From: Pseudomonas iranensis
Lineage (GTDB): Bacteria; Pseudomonadota; Gammaproteobacteria; Pseudomonadales; Pseudomonadaceae
Reading direction: 5' to 3'
Assembly (NCBI RefSeq): GCF_014268585.2
Contig: NZ_CP077092.1
Coordinates: forward strand, 5,493,501 to 5,557,500
Length of the DNA: 64,000 nucleotides
How positions within the stretch are numbered: position 1 is the first letter of the stretch; every line of letters begins with the position of its first letter. The position numbers and the translations under genes were made by a program. Shown here piece after piece: positions 56,650 to 64,000 of this stretch. Under the pieces are notes generated by a model. It searched no databases. It saw only the letters and a list, made by a program, of their open reading frames with translations, and was not told where the DNA came from.

Positions 56650-57153
56650 TCAGGCGAATGCCCATACCAGCCCTTGCATCGCCAGCCAGGCGAACACACC
56701 GGCCAGCACGTCGTCGAGCATGATGCCGACGCCGCCATGCACGTGCTTGTCGATCCAGCGGATCGGCCACGGCTTGAGGATATCGAAGAAGCGGAACACC
56801 AGAAAACCCGCGAGCAACCAGTACCAGCCTTCCGGCACCAGCCACAGGGTGATCCACATGCCGACCATTTCGTCCCAGACAATGCCTTCGTGGTCGTGCA
56901 CGCGCAAATCGTCAGCGACTTTGCCGCACAGCCAGAAGCCGAACAGCATGGTGATGCCGAGCATCAGCCAGTAGCCCCAGTCGGGCAGCATCTGCCACAG
57001 CGGAATGAACGGCAGCGCCACCAGCGAGCCCCACGTGCCCGGCGCTTTTGGCAAGGTGCCGGAGCCGAAGCCGAACGCGAGGAAATGCCACGGATTGCGC
57101 CAGACCGAGGGAGGCACGAATTCGGCAGGGACCTGTTTCGGGTGATCTGTCAC
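56650..57153 (-). CDS. pgpA: Phosphatidylglycerophosphatase A
   Basis: PgpA removes the phosphate from phosphatidylglycerophosphate to make phosphatidylglycerol. The 167-aa inner-membrane protein shows FGFGSGTLPKAPGTWGSL, DHEGIVWDEMVGMWIT and FRFFDILKPWPIRWIDKHVHGGVGIMLDDVLAGVFA, all strongly conserved in the family. Its ATG overlaps the thiL stop (ATGA), the usual thiL-pgpA pairing. Confidence 0.96.
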   Translation of the reverse strand: MTDHPKQVPAEFVPPSVWRNPWHFLAFGFGSGTLPKAPGTWGSLVALPFIPLWQMLPDWGYWLMLGITMLFGFWLCGKVADDLRVHDHEGIVWDEMVGMWITLWLVPEGWYWLLAGFLVFRFFDILKPWPIRWIDKHVHGGVGIMLDDVLAGVFAWLAMQGLVWAFA

Positions 57154-58115
57154 GGTGTCTCCTGAAAATGTTGGTAGCCACGAATCTGCGGAGTGATGTC
57201 GTGCCCGTCGCGGTCCAGCAGCAGCACGCCCTGGCCCGGCAGCACTCGCCCGATCACATGGATCGGCCAGCCGTCGGCCAACAGTGCCGGCAACTCGGCG
57301 GACGGCAAGGTGAAGGCCAGTACGTAATCATCACCACCGCTCAATGCCGCGCGCTCGGCACCGCGCTGACCGAGAAACGCGACTAAAGCATCCGACAACG
57401 GTACACGCTCGCGTTCAATCTCAAGTCGCACCTGCGACGCCAGCGCGATATGCCCGCAATCGGCGAGCAGGCCATCGGAGATGTCCAGCGCCGCCGTAGC
57501 CTTGCCGCGCAGGGCCTGACCGAGGGCCAGTTGCGGCTGCGGCGACCAGTAATGCTCGAGCAGCGGCTGGGCGATATGCGCTTCGGCATCACGTTGAGCC
57601 AATACCAGCGGCAAGGCGCCGGCCGCATTGCCCAGTTCGCCGCCGACGCAGAGCAGATCACCGGCCTGCGCACCGCTGCGGGTCAAGGCCTGGCCAGCGG
57701 GTACGCGGCCGAACACGGTGACCGTCAGGCTCAACGGTCCGCGCGTGGTATCGCCGCCGACCAGCGCGACGCCGCAGCTTTGCGCCATGCGGTTCAAACC
57801 ACGGGCATAGGCTTGCAGCCAATCGGCAGTCACCGTCGGCAAGGTCAGGGCAAGGGTAAAGGCAACGGGCGCGGCGCCCATGGCGGCCAGGTCACTGACC
57901 GCGACGGCCAGCGAGCGCTGGCCGAGCAGAAACGGATCGCAGGGGTCGGCGAAATGCACACCGGCCACCAGCGTATCGGTAGAAACCGCCAGCTGTTCCC
58001 CAGCGGGAACCGCCAGCAAGGCGCAGTCGTCGCCGATCCCCAGAGCAACGCCTTCGCCGCCCTGCGCACAAGGCGCGGCGGCGAAGAAATTGCGGATCAG
58101 CTCAAACTCGCCCAT
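57150..58115 (-). CDS. thiL: Thiamine-monophosphate kinase
   Basis: ThiL phosphorylates thiamine phosphate to the active cofactor thiamine diphosphate. The 321-aa AIR-synthase-fold protein starts MGEFELIRNFF and has LGIGDDCALL, VSTDTLVAGVHF, VGGDTTRGPLSLTVTVFG and ALDISDGLLADCGHIA. Order nusB-thiL-pgpA is conserved in proteobacteria. It begins 27 bp after nusB and overlaps pgpA. Confidence 0.96.
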   Translation of the reverse strand: MGEFELIRNFFAAAPCAQGGEGVALGIGDDCALLAVPAGEQLAVSTDTLVAGVHFADPCDPFLLGQRSLAVAVSDLAAMGAAPVAFTLALTLPTVTADWLQAYARGLNRMAQSCGVALVGGDTTRGPLSLTVTVFGRVPAGQALTRSGAQAGDLLCVGGELGNAAGALPLVLAQRDAEAHIAQPLLEHYWSPQPQLALGQALRGKATAALDISDGLLADCGHIALASQVRLEIERERVPLSDALVAFLGQRGAERAALSGGDDYVLAFTLPSAELPALLADGWPIHVIGRVLPGQGVLLLDRDGHDITPQIRGYQHFQETP

Positions 58116-58142
58116 GGCCGAGAAAAAGTATTCAAGCGCCGA

Positions 58143-58643
58143 TCAGCGCTTGAACGCCTTCACTTCAGCTTCACGCAGGCGCGGGGCCAGCTTGTCGAGC
58201 ACGCCGTTGACGAACTTGTGGCCGTCGGTCGAACCGAACACTTTGGCCAGCTCGATACCTTCGTTGATCACAACGCGGTATGGCACGTCGACGCGCTTGA
58301 GCAGTTCCCAGGTCGACAGGCGCAGAACCGCCAGTTCAACCGGGTCCAGCTCTTCGATCGCCAGATCCAGGCAAGGCGTCAGGGCAGTGTCGATTTCGGT
58401 CTTGAACTGCGGAACCCCGTGAAGGATTTCACGGAAGTAGGCGCCGTCGACATCGGTGAAATCGTTATCAACGCGAAACTGCGCTTCGATCTCGTTCAGC
58501 GATTGCCGGGCCATGTGCCACTGGTACAGCGCTTGAGTCGCGAGCTGACGGGCTTCGCGACGCTTGGCGCTCTTCGACGGCTTGCCGGCATCCGCAGGTT
58601 TCGGATCGCGCGGGTTGAAACGATCGCTTTCGTCGCTAATCAC
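58143..58643 (-). CDS. nusB: Transcription antitermination factor NusB
   Basis: NusB binds boxA RNA with NusE (S10) in rRNA antitermination complexes. The 166-aa protein has a basic N-terminus ([24 protein letters not shown]) and the helical NusB core ending in [47 protein letters not shown]. Its ATG overlaps the ribH stop, the common ribH-nusB arrangement. Confidence 0.97.
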   Translation of the reverse strand: MISDESDRFNPRDPKPADAGKPSKSAKRREARQLATQALYQWHMARQSLNEIEAQFRVDNDFTDVDGAYFREILHGVPQFKTEIDTALTPCLDLAIEELDPVELAVLRLSTWELLKRVDVPYRVVINEGIELAKVFGSTDGHKFVNGVLDKLAPRLREAEVKAFKR

Positions 58644-59116
58644 TTGGCCTCCAACTGCGCCAGCAGGCTGACCATTTCCAGAGCGGACAGGGCAGCTTCG
58701 GCACCTTTGTTACCGGCCTTGGTGCCGGAACGTTCGATGGCTTGCTCGATGGAATCGACGGTCAGCACGCCAAACGCGACCGGTACGCCGAATTCCATGG
58801 AGACCTGGGCCAGGCCTTTGGTGCACTCGCCAGCCACGTATTCGAAGTGCGGAGTACCGCCACGAATGACCGCGCCGAGGGCGATGATCGCTGCGAACTC
58901 GCCTTTCTGGGCGACTTTCTGCGCAACCAGCGGGATTTCGAAGGCGCCCGGTGCGCGGATGATGGTGATGTCGCTTTCGCTCACGCCGTGGCGAACCAGG
59001 GCATCAACGGCACCGCTGACCAGGCTTTCAACCACGAAGCTGTTGAAGCGGCCCACTACCAGAGCGTAGCGGCCTTTGGGGGCGATGAAGGTACCTTCGA
59101 TGGTCTTCAGGGTCAT
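58640..59116 (-). CDS. ribH: 6,7-dimethyl-8-ribityllumazine synthase
   Basis: RibH condenses 5-amino-6-ribitylaminouracil with 3,4-dihydroxybutanone phosphate to make lumazine, the riboflavin synthase substrate. The 158-aa protein has [51 protein letters not shown] and [20 protein letters not shown], the full set of active-site segments. It lies 91 bp downstream of ribBA, with a hairpin between. Confidence 0.97.
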   Translation of the reverse strand: MTLKTIEGTFIAPKGRYALVVGRFNSFVVESLVSGAVDALVRHGVSESDITIIRAPGAFEIPLVAQKVAQKGEFAAIIALGAVIRGGTPHFEYVAGECTKGLAQVSMEFGVPVAFGVLTVDSIEQAIERSGTKAGNKGAEAALSALEMVSLLAQLEAK

Positions 59117-59138
59117 TCGTCAGTTCTCTTAAAGAGCC

Positions 59139-59161
59139 GGGACGCGTTTGCTACGCGTCCC
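59139..59161. promoter_or_regulatory. Hairpin between ribBA and ribH
   Basis: GGGACGCGT and ACGCGTCCC form a perfect 9-bp stem with a 5-base loop, 23 bp upstream of the ribH start. No T run follows on the minus strand, so it is more likely an mRNA processing or stabilising structure than a terminator. Confidence 0.45.
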
Positions 59162-59207
59162 TCAGTGATTTATTTGCCGCGAATCGGAGTCCGGAAACAG
59201 CCGGTCA

Positions 59208-60299
59208 TTATTCGGAGGGCACGTATTCTACAACTTCCAGATCGAAACCGGATATCGCATTGAACTTCATTGGCGCCGACATCAAGCGCATTTTGCGCAC
59301 GCCGAGGTCACGCAGGATCTGCGAGCCGGCCCCGACAATGCTGTAGGTGGTCGGTTTTTTCGGCGCTGCCTGCTCACCGGTTTCACGGATATGCGCCAGC
59401 AGCACGTCGCCATCGAGCGGGTGACCGAGCAGCAGCACCACACCGCTGCCGGCCTCGGCGACCGCAGCCATGGCGGCGCGCAGGCTCCAGCGCCCCGGTT
59501 GCTTGACCATCAGCAGGTCGCGCAGCGGGTCCATGTTGTGCACGCGAACCAGCGTCGGCTCCTCAGCGCAGACAGTGCCCAGCGTCAGTGCCATGTGCAC
59601 GTCGCCTTCCACCGAATCACGATAGGTCACCAGGTTGAATTGGCCCAGTTCGCTGTCCAGCGGCTGCTCGGCAATCCGCTGAACGGTACGTTCGTGGATC
59701 ATCCGGTAGTGGATCAGGTCGGCGATGGTGCCGATCTTGATGTTGTGTTCGGCGGCGAATGCTTCGAGTTCAGCGCGACGGGACATGGTGCCGTCGTCGT
59801 TCATCACTTCGCAGATCACCCCGCTCGGCTCGAAACCGGCCATACGCGCCAGGTCGCAAGCGGCTTCGGTGTGGCCGGCGCGAGCGAGAGTGCCGCCGGC
59901 CTGCGCCATCAGCGGGAAAATGTGACCCGGGCTGACAATGTCTTCAGCCTTGGCGTCTTTGGCGGCAGCCGCTTGCACGGTGCGCGCGCGGTCAGCGGCG
60001 GAGATGCCGGTGGTCACGCCTTCGGCAGCTTCGATCGAAACGGTGAACTTGGTGCCGAAACCGGAACCGTTGCGCGGCGCCATCAGCGGCAGCTTCAACA
60101 GTTCGCAGCGCTCGCGGCTCATCGGCATGCAGATCAGGCCACGGGCGTGCTTGGCCATGAAGTTGATGTGTTCGGCCTGGCAGCATTCGGCGGCCATGAT
60201 CAGGTCGCCTTCGTTCTCGCGGTCTTCGTCATCCATGAGGATGACCATCTTGCCTTGGCGGATGTCTTCAACCAGTTCTTCGATGCTATTGAGCGCCAC
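59208..60299 (-). CDS. ribBA: RibBA: 3,4-dihydroxybutanone-4-phosphate synthase with degenerate GCHII-like C-terminus
   Basis: A 363-aa fusion. Residues ~1-205 are a complete DHBP synthase ([70 protein letters not shown]), which makes the four-carbon unit of lumazine from ribulose 5-phosphate. The C-terminal half aligns with GTP cyclohydrolase II in general layout, but the three zinc-binding cysteines are absent; the corresponding stretch reads [14 protein letters not shown]. It is therefore probably inactive as GCHII, and the separate ribA at 55125 supplies that step. Confidence 0.93.
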   Translation of the reverse strand: MALNSIEELVEDIRQGKMVILMDDEDRENEGDLIMAAECCQAEHINFMAKHARGLICMPMSRERCELLKLPLMAPRNGSGFGTKFTVSIEAAEGVTTGISAADRARTVQAAAAKDAKAEDIVSPGHIFPLMAQAGGTLARAGHTEAACDLARMAGFEPSGVICEVMNDDGTMSRRAELEAFAAEHNIKIGTIADLIHYRMIHERTVQRIAEQPLDSELGQFNLVTYRDSVEGDVHMALTLGTVCAEEPTLVRVHNMDPLRDLLMVKQPGRWSLRAAMAAVAEAGSGVVLLLGHPLDGDVLLAHIRETGEQAAPKKPTTYSIVGAGSQILRDLGVRKMRLMSAPMKFNAISGFDLEVVEYVPSE

Positions 60300-60320
60300 A
60301 AGGCACCCCCTTCTTTTGAA

Positions 60321-60983
60321 TTATTTGAGGTAGCCGTTTTGGGCCAGAAAGCTTTCGGTGATGGTGCTGCCGGCGGTCTTCTCGGCGGCCTTGTCGCCCA
60401 GCAGCAGACGCTCCAGATAACGCGCCAGCAGGTCAACTTCCAGATTCACCCGGCGGCCCGGCTTGTATGAAGCCATGATGGTTTCGCTGAGGGTGTGCGG
60501 AATGATCGTCAGCATGAATTCGGCGCCATCGACTTCGTTCACGGTCAGGCTGGTGCCGTCGACGGTGATCGAGCCTTTGTGGGCGATGTACTTGGCCAGC
60601 TCTTTCGGCGCGCGGATGCGAAATTCCACGGCGCGGGCATTGTCGCTGCGCGATACCACTTCGCCAACACCATCGACATGACCGCTGACCAGATGCCCGC
60701 CAAGGCGAGTGGTCGGGGTCAGGGCTTTTTCCAGATTGACCGGGCTGCCGCTTTTCAGGTCATTCATGGCGGTGCAATCAAGGGTTTCGCGGCTGACGTC
60801 GGCGGCAAAGCCGTCGCCCGGCAACTCGACGGCGGTCAGGCAAACGCCGTTGACCGCGATGCTGTCGCCGAGTTTGACGTCGCTCAGATCGAGCTTGCCG
60901 GTTGCGACGTGCACCCGCACATCACCGCCCTTTGGGGTCAGTGCGCGGATACTGCCGATGGATTCGATGATGCCGGTGAACAT
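60321..60983 (-). CDS. ribE: Riboflavin synthase (alpha subunit)
   Basis: The final enzyme, which dismutates two lumazines to riboflavin and ribitylaminouracil. The 220-aa protein is a tandem of two lumazine-binding domains. [12 protein letters not shown] starts the first, with [15 protein letters not shown]; the second starts [16 protein letters not shown], with [16 protein letters not shown]. It lies 21 bp upstream of ribBA and 47 bp after ribD. It is named ribC in some Pseudomonas annotations. I see no FMN riboswitch before it. Confidence 0.97.
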   Translation of the reverse strand: MFTGIIESIGSIRALTPKGGDVRVHVATGKLDLSDVKLGDSIAVNGVCLTAVELPGDGFAADVSRETLDCTAMNDLKSGSPVNLEKALTPTTRLGGHLVSGHVDGVGEVVSRSDNARAVEFRIRAPKELAKYIAHKGSITVDGTSLTVNEVDGAEFMLTIIPHTLSETIMASYKPGRRVNLEVDLLARYLERLLLGDKAAEKTAGSTITESFLAQNGYLK

Positions 60984-61030
60984 GGGGTTCTCCTTGAGAA
61001 CGAGGCCAGCGCTAACGCGATGGCCGGGAA

Positions 61031-62164
61031 TTATACGCGGGCTGAAGGCACAGGGATCGCAGTGACTCGCCAGTCATCGCCCACCGCGCGGATTTCAGTG
61101 ATTTTCAGTTCCGGCGCATCTTTCATCTGCGCCAGCGGCCAGTCGAGCAGCGGACGCGCCGTGGAGCCGAGGAACTTGCCGGCAATGAAGATCACGAATT
61201 CGTCGACCAGCCCCAGTTGCGCAAAGGCGCCGGCCAGACGCGGCCCGGCCTCGACCAGCACCTCGTTGGTGCCACGGCTGGCCAGTTCGATAAGCAATTG
61301 ATGCAGATCGACCTGGCCGTCGGCACCCGGCACGATCAGGCATTCCGGGCCATTGGCATATTGCTCCTCGACCGCGACACAGGTGGCGACCAGCGCCGGC
61401 CCGGCCTTGAAGAACGGCGCATCCAGCGGCACCCGCAGGCGGCCATCGATCAACACGCGCAATGGCGGGCGACTCATGGCCAGCGCGGTTTGCTCACTGC
61501 CCAGACCGAGTTCGTCCGCGCGTACGGTCAAGCGTGCGCCATCGGCCAGCACCGTGTCGGCGCCGGTCAGCACCACAGCCGCCTCAGCGCGCAAACGCTG
61601 TACCGCAGAACGCGCCGCCGGGCCGGTGATCCACTGGCTCTCGCCGCTTTCCATAGCTGTGCGACCGTCGAGGCTCATGGCCAACTTGACCCGCACGAAC
61701 GGCAAGCCAAGTTCCATGCGCTTCAGAAAACCTTGATTGAGCTTGCGTGCTTCAGCCTCCAGCACACCACTTTCGGTGGCAATACCAGCCTCGGCCAAGC
61801 GCTGCAAACCGCGCCCGGCGACCTGCGGATTGGGATCACGCATCGCCGCCACGACCCGGGCAACGCCAGCGATCACCAAGGCATCGGCACACGGCGGCGT
61901 GCGCCCGTGGTGGCTGCAAGGCTCGAGGGTCACGTACGCCGTCGCGCCCCGGGCCTGCTCGCCAGCGGCGCGCAGAGCGTGGACTTCGGCATGGGGTTCG
62001 CCGGCGCGCTCATGCCAGCCTTCGCCGACAATCTGGCCGTCACGCACCACCACGCAACCGACTCGCGGATTGGGATGGGTGGTGTAGTGGCCCTTGCGCG
62101 CCAGTTCCAGTGCGCGGGCCATGAAATGCGCGTCGAGGATCGCCTGCTCGGCGGCGGTGGTCAT
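61031..62164 (-). CDS. ribD: Bifunctional pyrimidine deaminase/reductase RibD
   Basis: RibD deaminates and then reduces the pyrimidine intermediate after GCHII. The 377-aa protein has an N-terminal deaminase with the zinc motif [13 protein letters not shown] and [15 protein letters not shown], and a C-terminal NADPH reductase ([58 protein letters not shown]). Its ATG overlaps the nrdR stop (ATGA), placing it second in the cluster. Confidence 0.96.
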   Translation of the reverse strand: MTTAAEQAILDAHFMARALELARKGHYTTHPNPRVGCVVVRDGQIVGEGWHERAGEPHAEVHALRAAGEQARGATAYVTLEPCSHHGRTPPCADALVIAGVARVVAAMRDPNPQVAGRGLQRLAEAGIATESGVLEAEARKLNQGFLKRMELGLPFVRVKLAMSLDGRTAMESGESQWITGPAARSAVQRLRAEAAVVLTGADTVLADGARLTVRADELGLGSEQTALAMSRPPLRVLIDGRLRVPLDAPFFKAGPALVATCVAVEEQYANGPECLIVPGADGQVDLHQLLIELASRGTNEVLVEAGPRLAGAFAQLGLVDEFVIFIAGKFLGSTARPLLDWPLAQMKDAPELKITEIRAVGDDWRVTAIPVPSARV

Positions 62165-62625
62165 TCTTTCACCGGTTCGCGGGCGAGGCGGTCGATCTCT
62201 TCGCGGAATTCATTGAGGTCCTGGAAGCGCTTGTACACCGAGGCAAAACGGATATAGGCGACTTCATCAAGCTTTTGCAGCTCGGCCATCACCAGCTCGC
62301 CGACCACGAGGGATTTGACCTCGCGTTCGCCGGTGGCGCGCAGCTTGTGCTTGATGTGGACCAGAGAGGATTCGAGGCGCTCGACGCTGACCGGACGTTT
62401 CTCCAGCGCGCGTTGCATGCCGGCGCGGAGTTTTTCTTCGTCGAACGGTTGGCGGCTGCCGTCAGTTTTGATCAGGCGCGGCAACACCAGCTCGGCCGTC
62501 TCGAACGTCGTGAAACGTTCGCCGCAGGCCAGGCATTCACGCCGGCGGCGCACCTGTTCGCCCTCGGCGACCAGACGCGAGTCGATGACCTTGGTGTCGT
62601 TGGCACCGCAGAAGGGACAGTGCAT
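62161..62625 (-). CDS. nrdR: NrdR, repressor of ribonucleotide reductase genes
   Basis: NrdR represses nrd operons in response to ATP/dATP. The 154-aa protein has an N-terminal zinc ribbon ([15 protein letters not shown] and [12 protein letters not shown]) and an ATP-cone domain ([33 protein letters not shown]). ATG 62625 (MHCPFCG) is the invariant family start; the upstream open frame is not used. It is first in the nrdR-ribD-ribE-ribBA-ribH-nusB-thiL-pgpA cluster. Its promoter should lie in 62626-62750, shared with the divergent YbaY-like gene. Confidence 0.97.
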   Translation of the reverse strand: MHCPFCGANDTKVIDSRLVAEGEQVRRRRECLACGERFTTFETAELVLPRLIKTDGSRQPFDEEKLRAGMQRALEKRPVSVERLESSLVHIKHKLRATGEREVKSLVVGELVMAELQKLDEVAYIRFASVYKRFQDLNEFREEIDRLAREPVKE

Positions 62626-62753
62626 GGTGGCTGGCAACAAAAAATGGGAGGGCCATGGTAGCGCATCCCCGTGGCAAGACAAGCCATAGGCTTTGCGGTA
62701 TACAGAACGGCATGATCGTCTGATCCATGGAATTCATTCTGCCGGAGCCTCCA

Positions 62754-63218
62754 ATGCCGTTACGTCCGCTTGTTCTGCTCAGTCTTTTCAGCCTGCTGGT
62801 GGCCTGTGGCAGCGACGCACCCAAGCCGCAACCGCCGACCCCAGGCCCCGCGCCGCAACAGGCGCAGAAAAAAGCCAAAGAGGCCGCCGAACTCGGCCCG
62901 CTGCCAGCGCATCAGCGCGAATTGAGCGGCACCCTGCAAGGCGTGCCAACCGGCGCCGAAGTCGAATTGGCGCTGCTGGTGATTGATGAAAAGGATCGCC
63001 CGCAACAATTGCTCGCCAGTTCCAGCCTGATCGGCAACAACCAGATCCTGCCGTTTCATCTGCGCTTCAACCCCGAGGCATTTCCGGCCGGCGCACGGGT
63101 TGAGCTGCGCGGTCGCGCCAGCCAGTCCGGACAACTGATCCTGCACCTGCCGTCGCAGACCATCACTCAACCGACCACTCAGGCTTTGGGCCAGCTGCAA
63201 TTCGTCAAAGCGCCATGA
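62754..63218 (+). CDS. YbaY-type lipoprotein
   Basis: A 154-aa lipoprotein with lipobox LLVACGS (Cys at about residue 18), a Pro/Gln-rich linker (APKPQPPTPGPAPQQAQKK) and a type III secretion chaperone/pilotin-like YbaY domain (LSGTLQGVPTGAEVELALLVIDEKDRPQQLLASSSLIGNNQILPFHLRFNPEAF). YbaY homologues are of uncertain function. CCGGAGCC lies six bases before ATG 62754. Its stop overlaps the methyltransferase start (ATGA), so the two are coupled. Confidence 0.88.
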   Translation: MPLRPLVLLSLFSLLVACGSDAPKPQPPTPGPAPQQAQKKAKEAAELGPLPAHQRELSGTLQGVPTGAEVELALLVIDEKDRPQQLLASSSLIGNNQILPFHLRFNPEAFPAGARVELRGRASQSGQLILHLPSQTITQPTTQALGQLQFVKAP

Positions 63219-63871
63219 CAGCACCGCTCGACCTGCAACAGGCCTTGGGGGAATTGCTCGGCGACGCCAGACTGAAAGCCTGCGCGTTGCCTGGCACCGA
63301 TTTGCAGCTGTGGTTGATCGATGGCGACAACATGGCCCGCGAATTCAGCCAGGAAGAAACCCAGCGCATCCTGCATGAACCGCCCTATTGGAGTTTTTGC
63401 TGGGCCAGCGGCTTGGCCGTGGCGCGTTATCTGGCACAGTTTCCAGAGTGGGTGCGCGGCAAGCGCGTGCTGGATTTCGGCGCCGGTTCCGGGATCGCCG
63501 GCATCGCAGCGGTGAAGGCCGGGGCGCTGGAAGTGGTGGCCTGCGATCTCGATCCGTTGGCGATCGCCGCGTGCAAGGCGAACGCCGAGCTCAACAATAT
63601 GCAGATGAGCTACTCGACGGATTTCTTTGCCGAGGCCGATCGCTTCGATCTGATTCTGGTCGCCGACGTGCTGTACGACCGCGCCAATCTGCCGCTGCTC
63701 GACGCGTTTCTCACTCGCGGACGCGAAGCGCTGGTGGCGGATTCACGTGTGCGGGATTTTCGTCATCCGTTGTATGAGCGAATTGAAATGCTCGAGGCGA
63801 TGACCTTGCCGGATCTGGCCGAGCCGGAAGAGTTTCGGCATGTGAGCCTTTACCACGCCACCCGCGCATGA
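63215..63871 (+). CDS. Class I SAM-dependent methyltransferase (ETFB-lysine methyltransferase-like)
   Basis: A 218-aa methyltransferase. The SAM-binding motif I is VLDFGAGSGIAGIAAVKAG, followed by VVACDLDPLAIAACKANAELN and FDLILVADVLYDRANLPLLDAFL. HEPPYWSFCWASGLAVARYL just before motif I is characteristic of the METTL20/ETFBKMT family, which trimethylates lysines of electron-transfer flavoprotein beta. That target is inferred from family only. It overlaps the lipoprotein gene and ends within the repeat at 63870. Confidence 0.87.
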   Translation: MTAPLDLQQALGELLGDARLKACALPGTDLQLWLIDGDNMAREFSQEETQRILHEPPYWSFCWASGLAVARYLAQFPEWVRGKRVLDFGAGSGIAGIAAVKAGALEVVACDLDPLAIAACKANAELNNMQMSYSTDFFAEADRFDLILVADVLYDRANLPLLDAFLTRGREALVADSRVRDFRHPLYERIEMLEAMTLPDLAEPEEFRHVSLYHATRA

Positions 63872-63981
63872 TCGTTCCCACGCTCTGCGTGGGAATGCAG
63901 CCCGGGACGCTCCGCGTCCCTTCGTACGGCGTAACGCAGAGCGTCACCGGAGGCATTCCCACGCGGAGCATGGGAACGATC
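63870..63981. repeat. GATCGTTCCCACGC inverted repeat element (second copy)
   Basis: GATCGTTCCCACGC at 63870 is matched by GGGAACGATC ending at 63981, with the same internal GGACGCTCCGCGTCC dyad as the copy at 28410-28519. Here it starts inside the stop codon of the methyltransferase. The bases after it to 64000 contain nothing recognisable. Confidence 0.85.
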
Positions 63982-64000
63982 AGTGTTACAGCTTTCAGCA

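Noticed and set aside
60984..61030. FMN riboswitch before ribE or ribBA
   Set aside because: The gaps before ribE (47 bp) and ribBA (21 bp) are too short for the conserved FMN aptamer, and no matching segments are visible.

Overview
The window looks like chromosomal DNA of a Pseudomonas of the fluorescens group. Three things suggest this: the protein sequences, the dense overlapping operons, and several Pseudomonas-type intergenic palindromes (for example GTGGGAGCGAGCCTGCTCGC). The core gene order matches what I remember of the P. aeruginosa PAO1 region from rlpA to nrdR. Several accessory blocks interrupt it. No tRNA, rRNA, CRISPR array, IS transposase or prophage structural gene is visible.

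Layout. (1) 1-7805, minus strand: a cell-envelope and housekeeping run proA, nadD, rsfS, rlmH, mrdA (PBP2), rodA, mltB, rlpA; rlpA is cut by the window edge. (2) 7983-10179, plus strand: a 3-methyladenine DNA glycosylase and a DedA-PAP2 fusion membrane protein. (3) 10180-17046, the most unusual block: a candidate ADP-ribosyltransferase-like toxin (652 aa) and, 67 bp downstream, a 1161-aa protein with a TcdA/TcdB/Mcf-like hydrophobic region and RTX-like repeats. They are closed by a strong bidirectional terminator and followed by two convergent small genes of unknown function. (4) 17161-23046: a Lon-N-domain protein, a CidB/CidA (LrgB/LrgA) pair, a MaoC-like protein, a lipoprotein joining about 11-12 MORN repeats to a C13 caspase-like peptidase, a Rossmann oxidoreductase, a YceK/YidQ lipoprotein and ubiX, with mpl next. 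(5) 24661-32298: ethanolamine catabolism. The sigma-54 activator eatR diverges from an aldehyde dehydrogenase, the permease eat and eutBC; the shared intergenic region carries a -24/-12 promoter and two inverted 18-bp elements. (6) 32414-35211: GNAT, DedA, MtfA-like peptidase, ppa. (7) 35532-36868: an orphan S24 LexA-like regulator, a 419-bp gap ending in a terminator, and a 56-aa protein. (8) 36931-47113, minus strand: a six-gene mag (yfa-like) operon around a periplasmic alpha-2-macroglobulin homologue that lacks the thioester Cys. (9) 47392-48525: a Fic adenylyltransferase with two perfect tandem palindromes in its promoter. (10) 48631-51747: xseB-ispA-dxs. (11) 51888-54709: btuB-like receptor and btuF-like binding protein. 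(12) 54709-62625, minus strand: the nrdR-ribD-ribE-ribBA-ribH-nusB-thiL-pgpA cluster with a periplasmic solute-binding protein, ribA and a small membrane protein. (13) 62754-63871: a YbaY-like lipoprotein and a methyltransferase.

Connections. EutBC needs adenosylcobalamin, and cobalamin uptake genes lie 20 kb away. EutBC makes acetaldehyde, which the co-oriented aldehyde dehydrogenase would oxidise. Riboflavin genes are co-clustered with genes for thiamine-phosphate activation and isoprenoid precursors. The best candidate for something not well described is the two-gene toxin locus with its two small neighbours, followed by the Fic operator architecture and the MORN-C13 lipoprotein.
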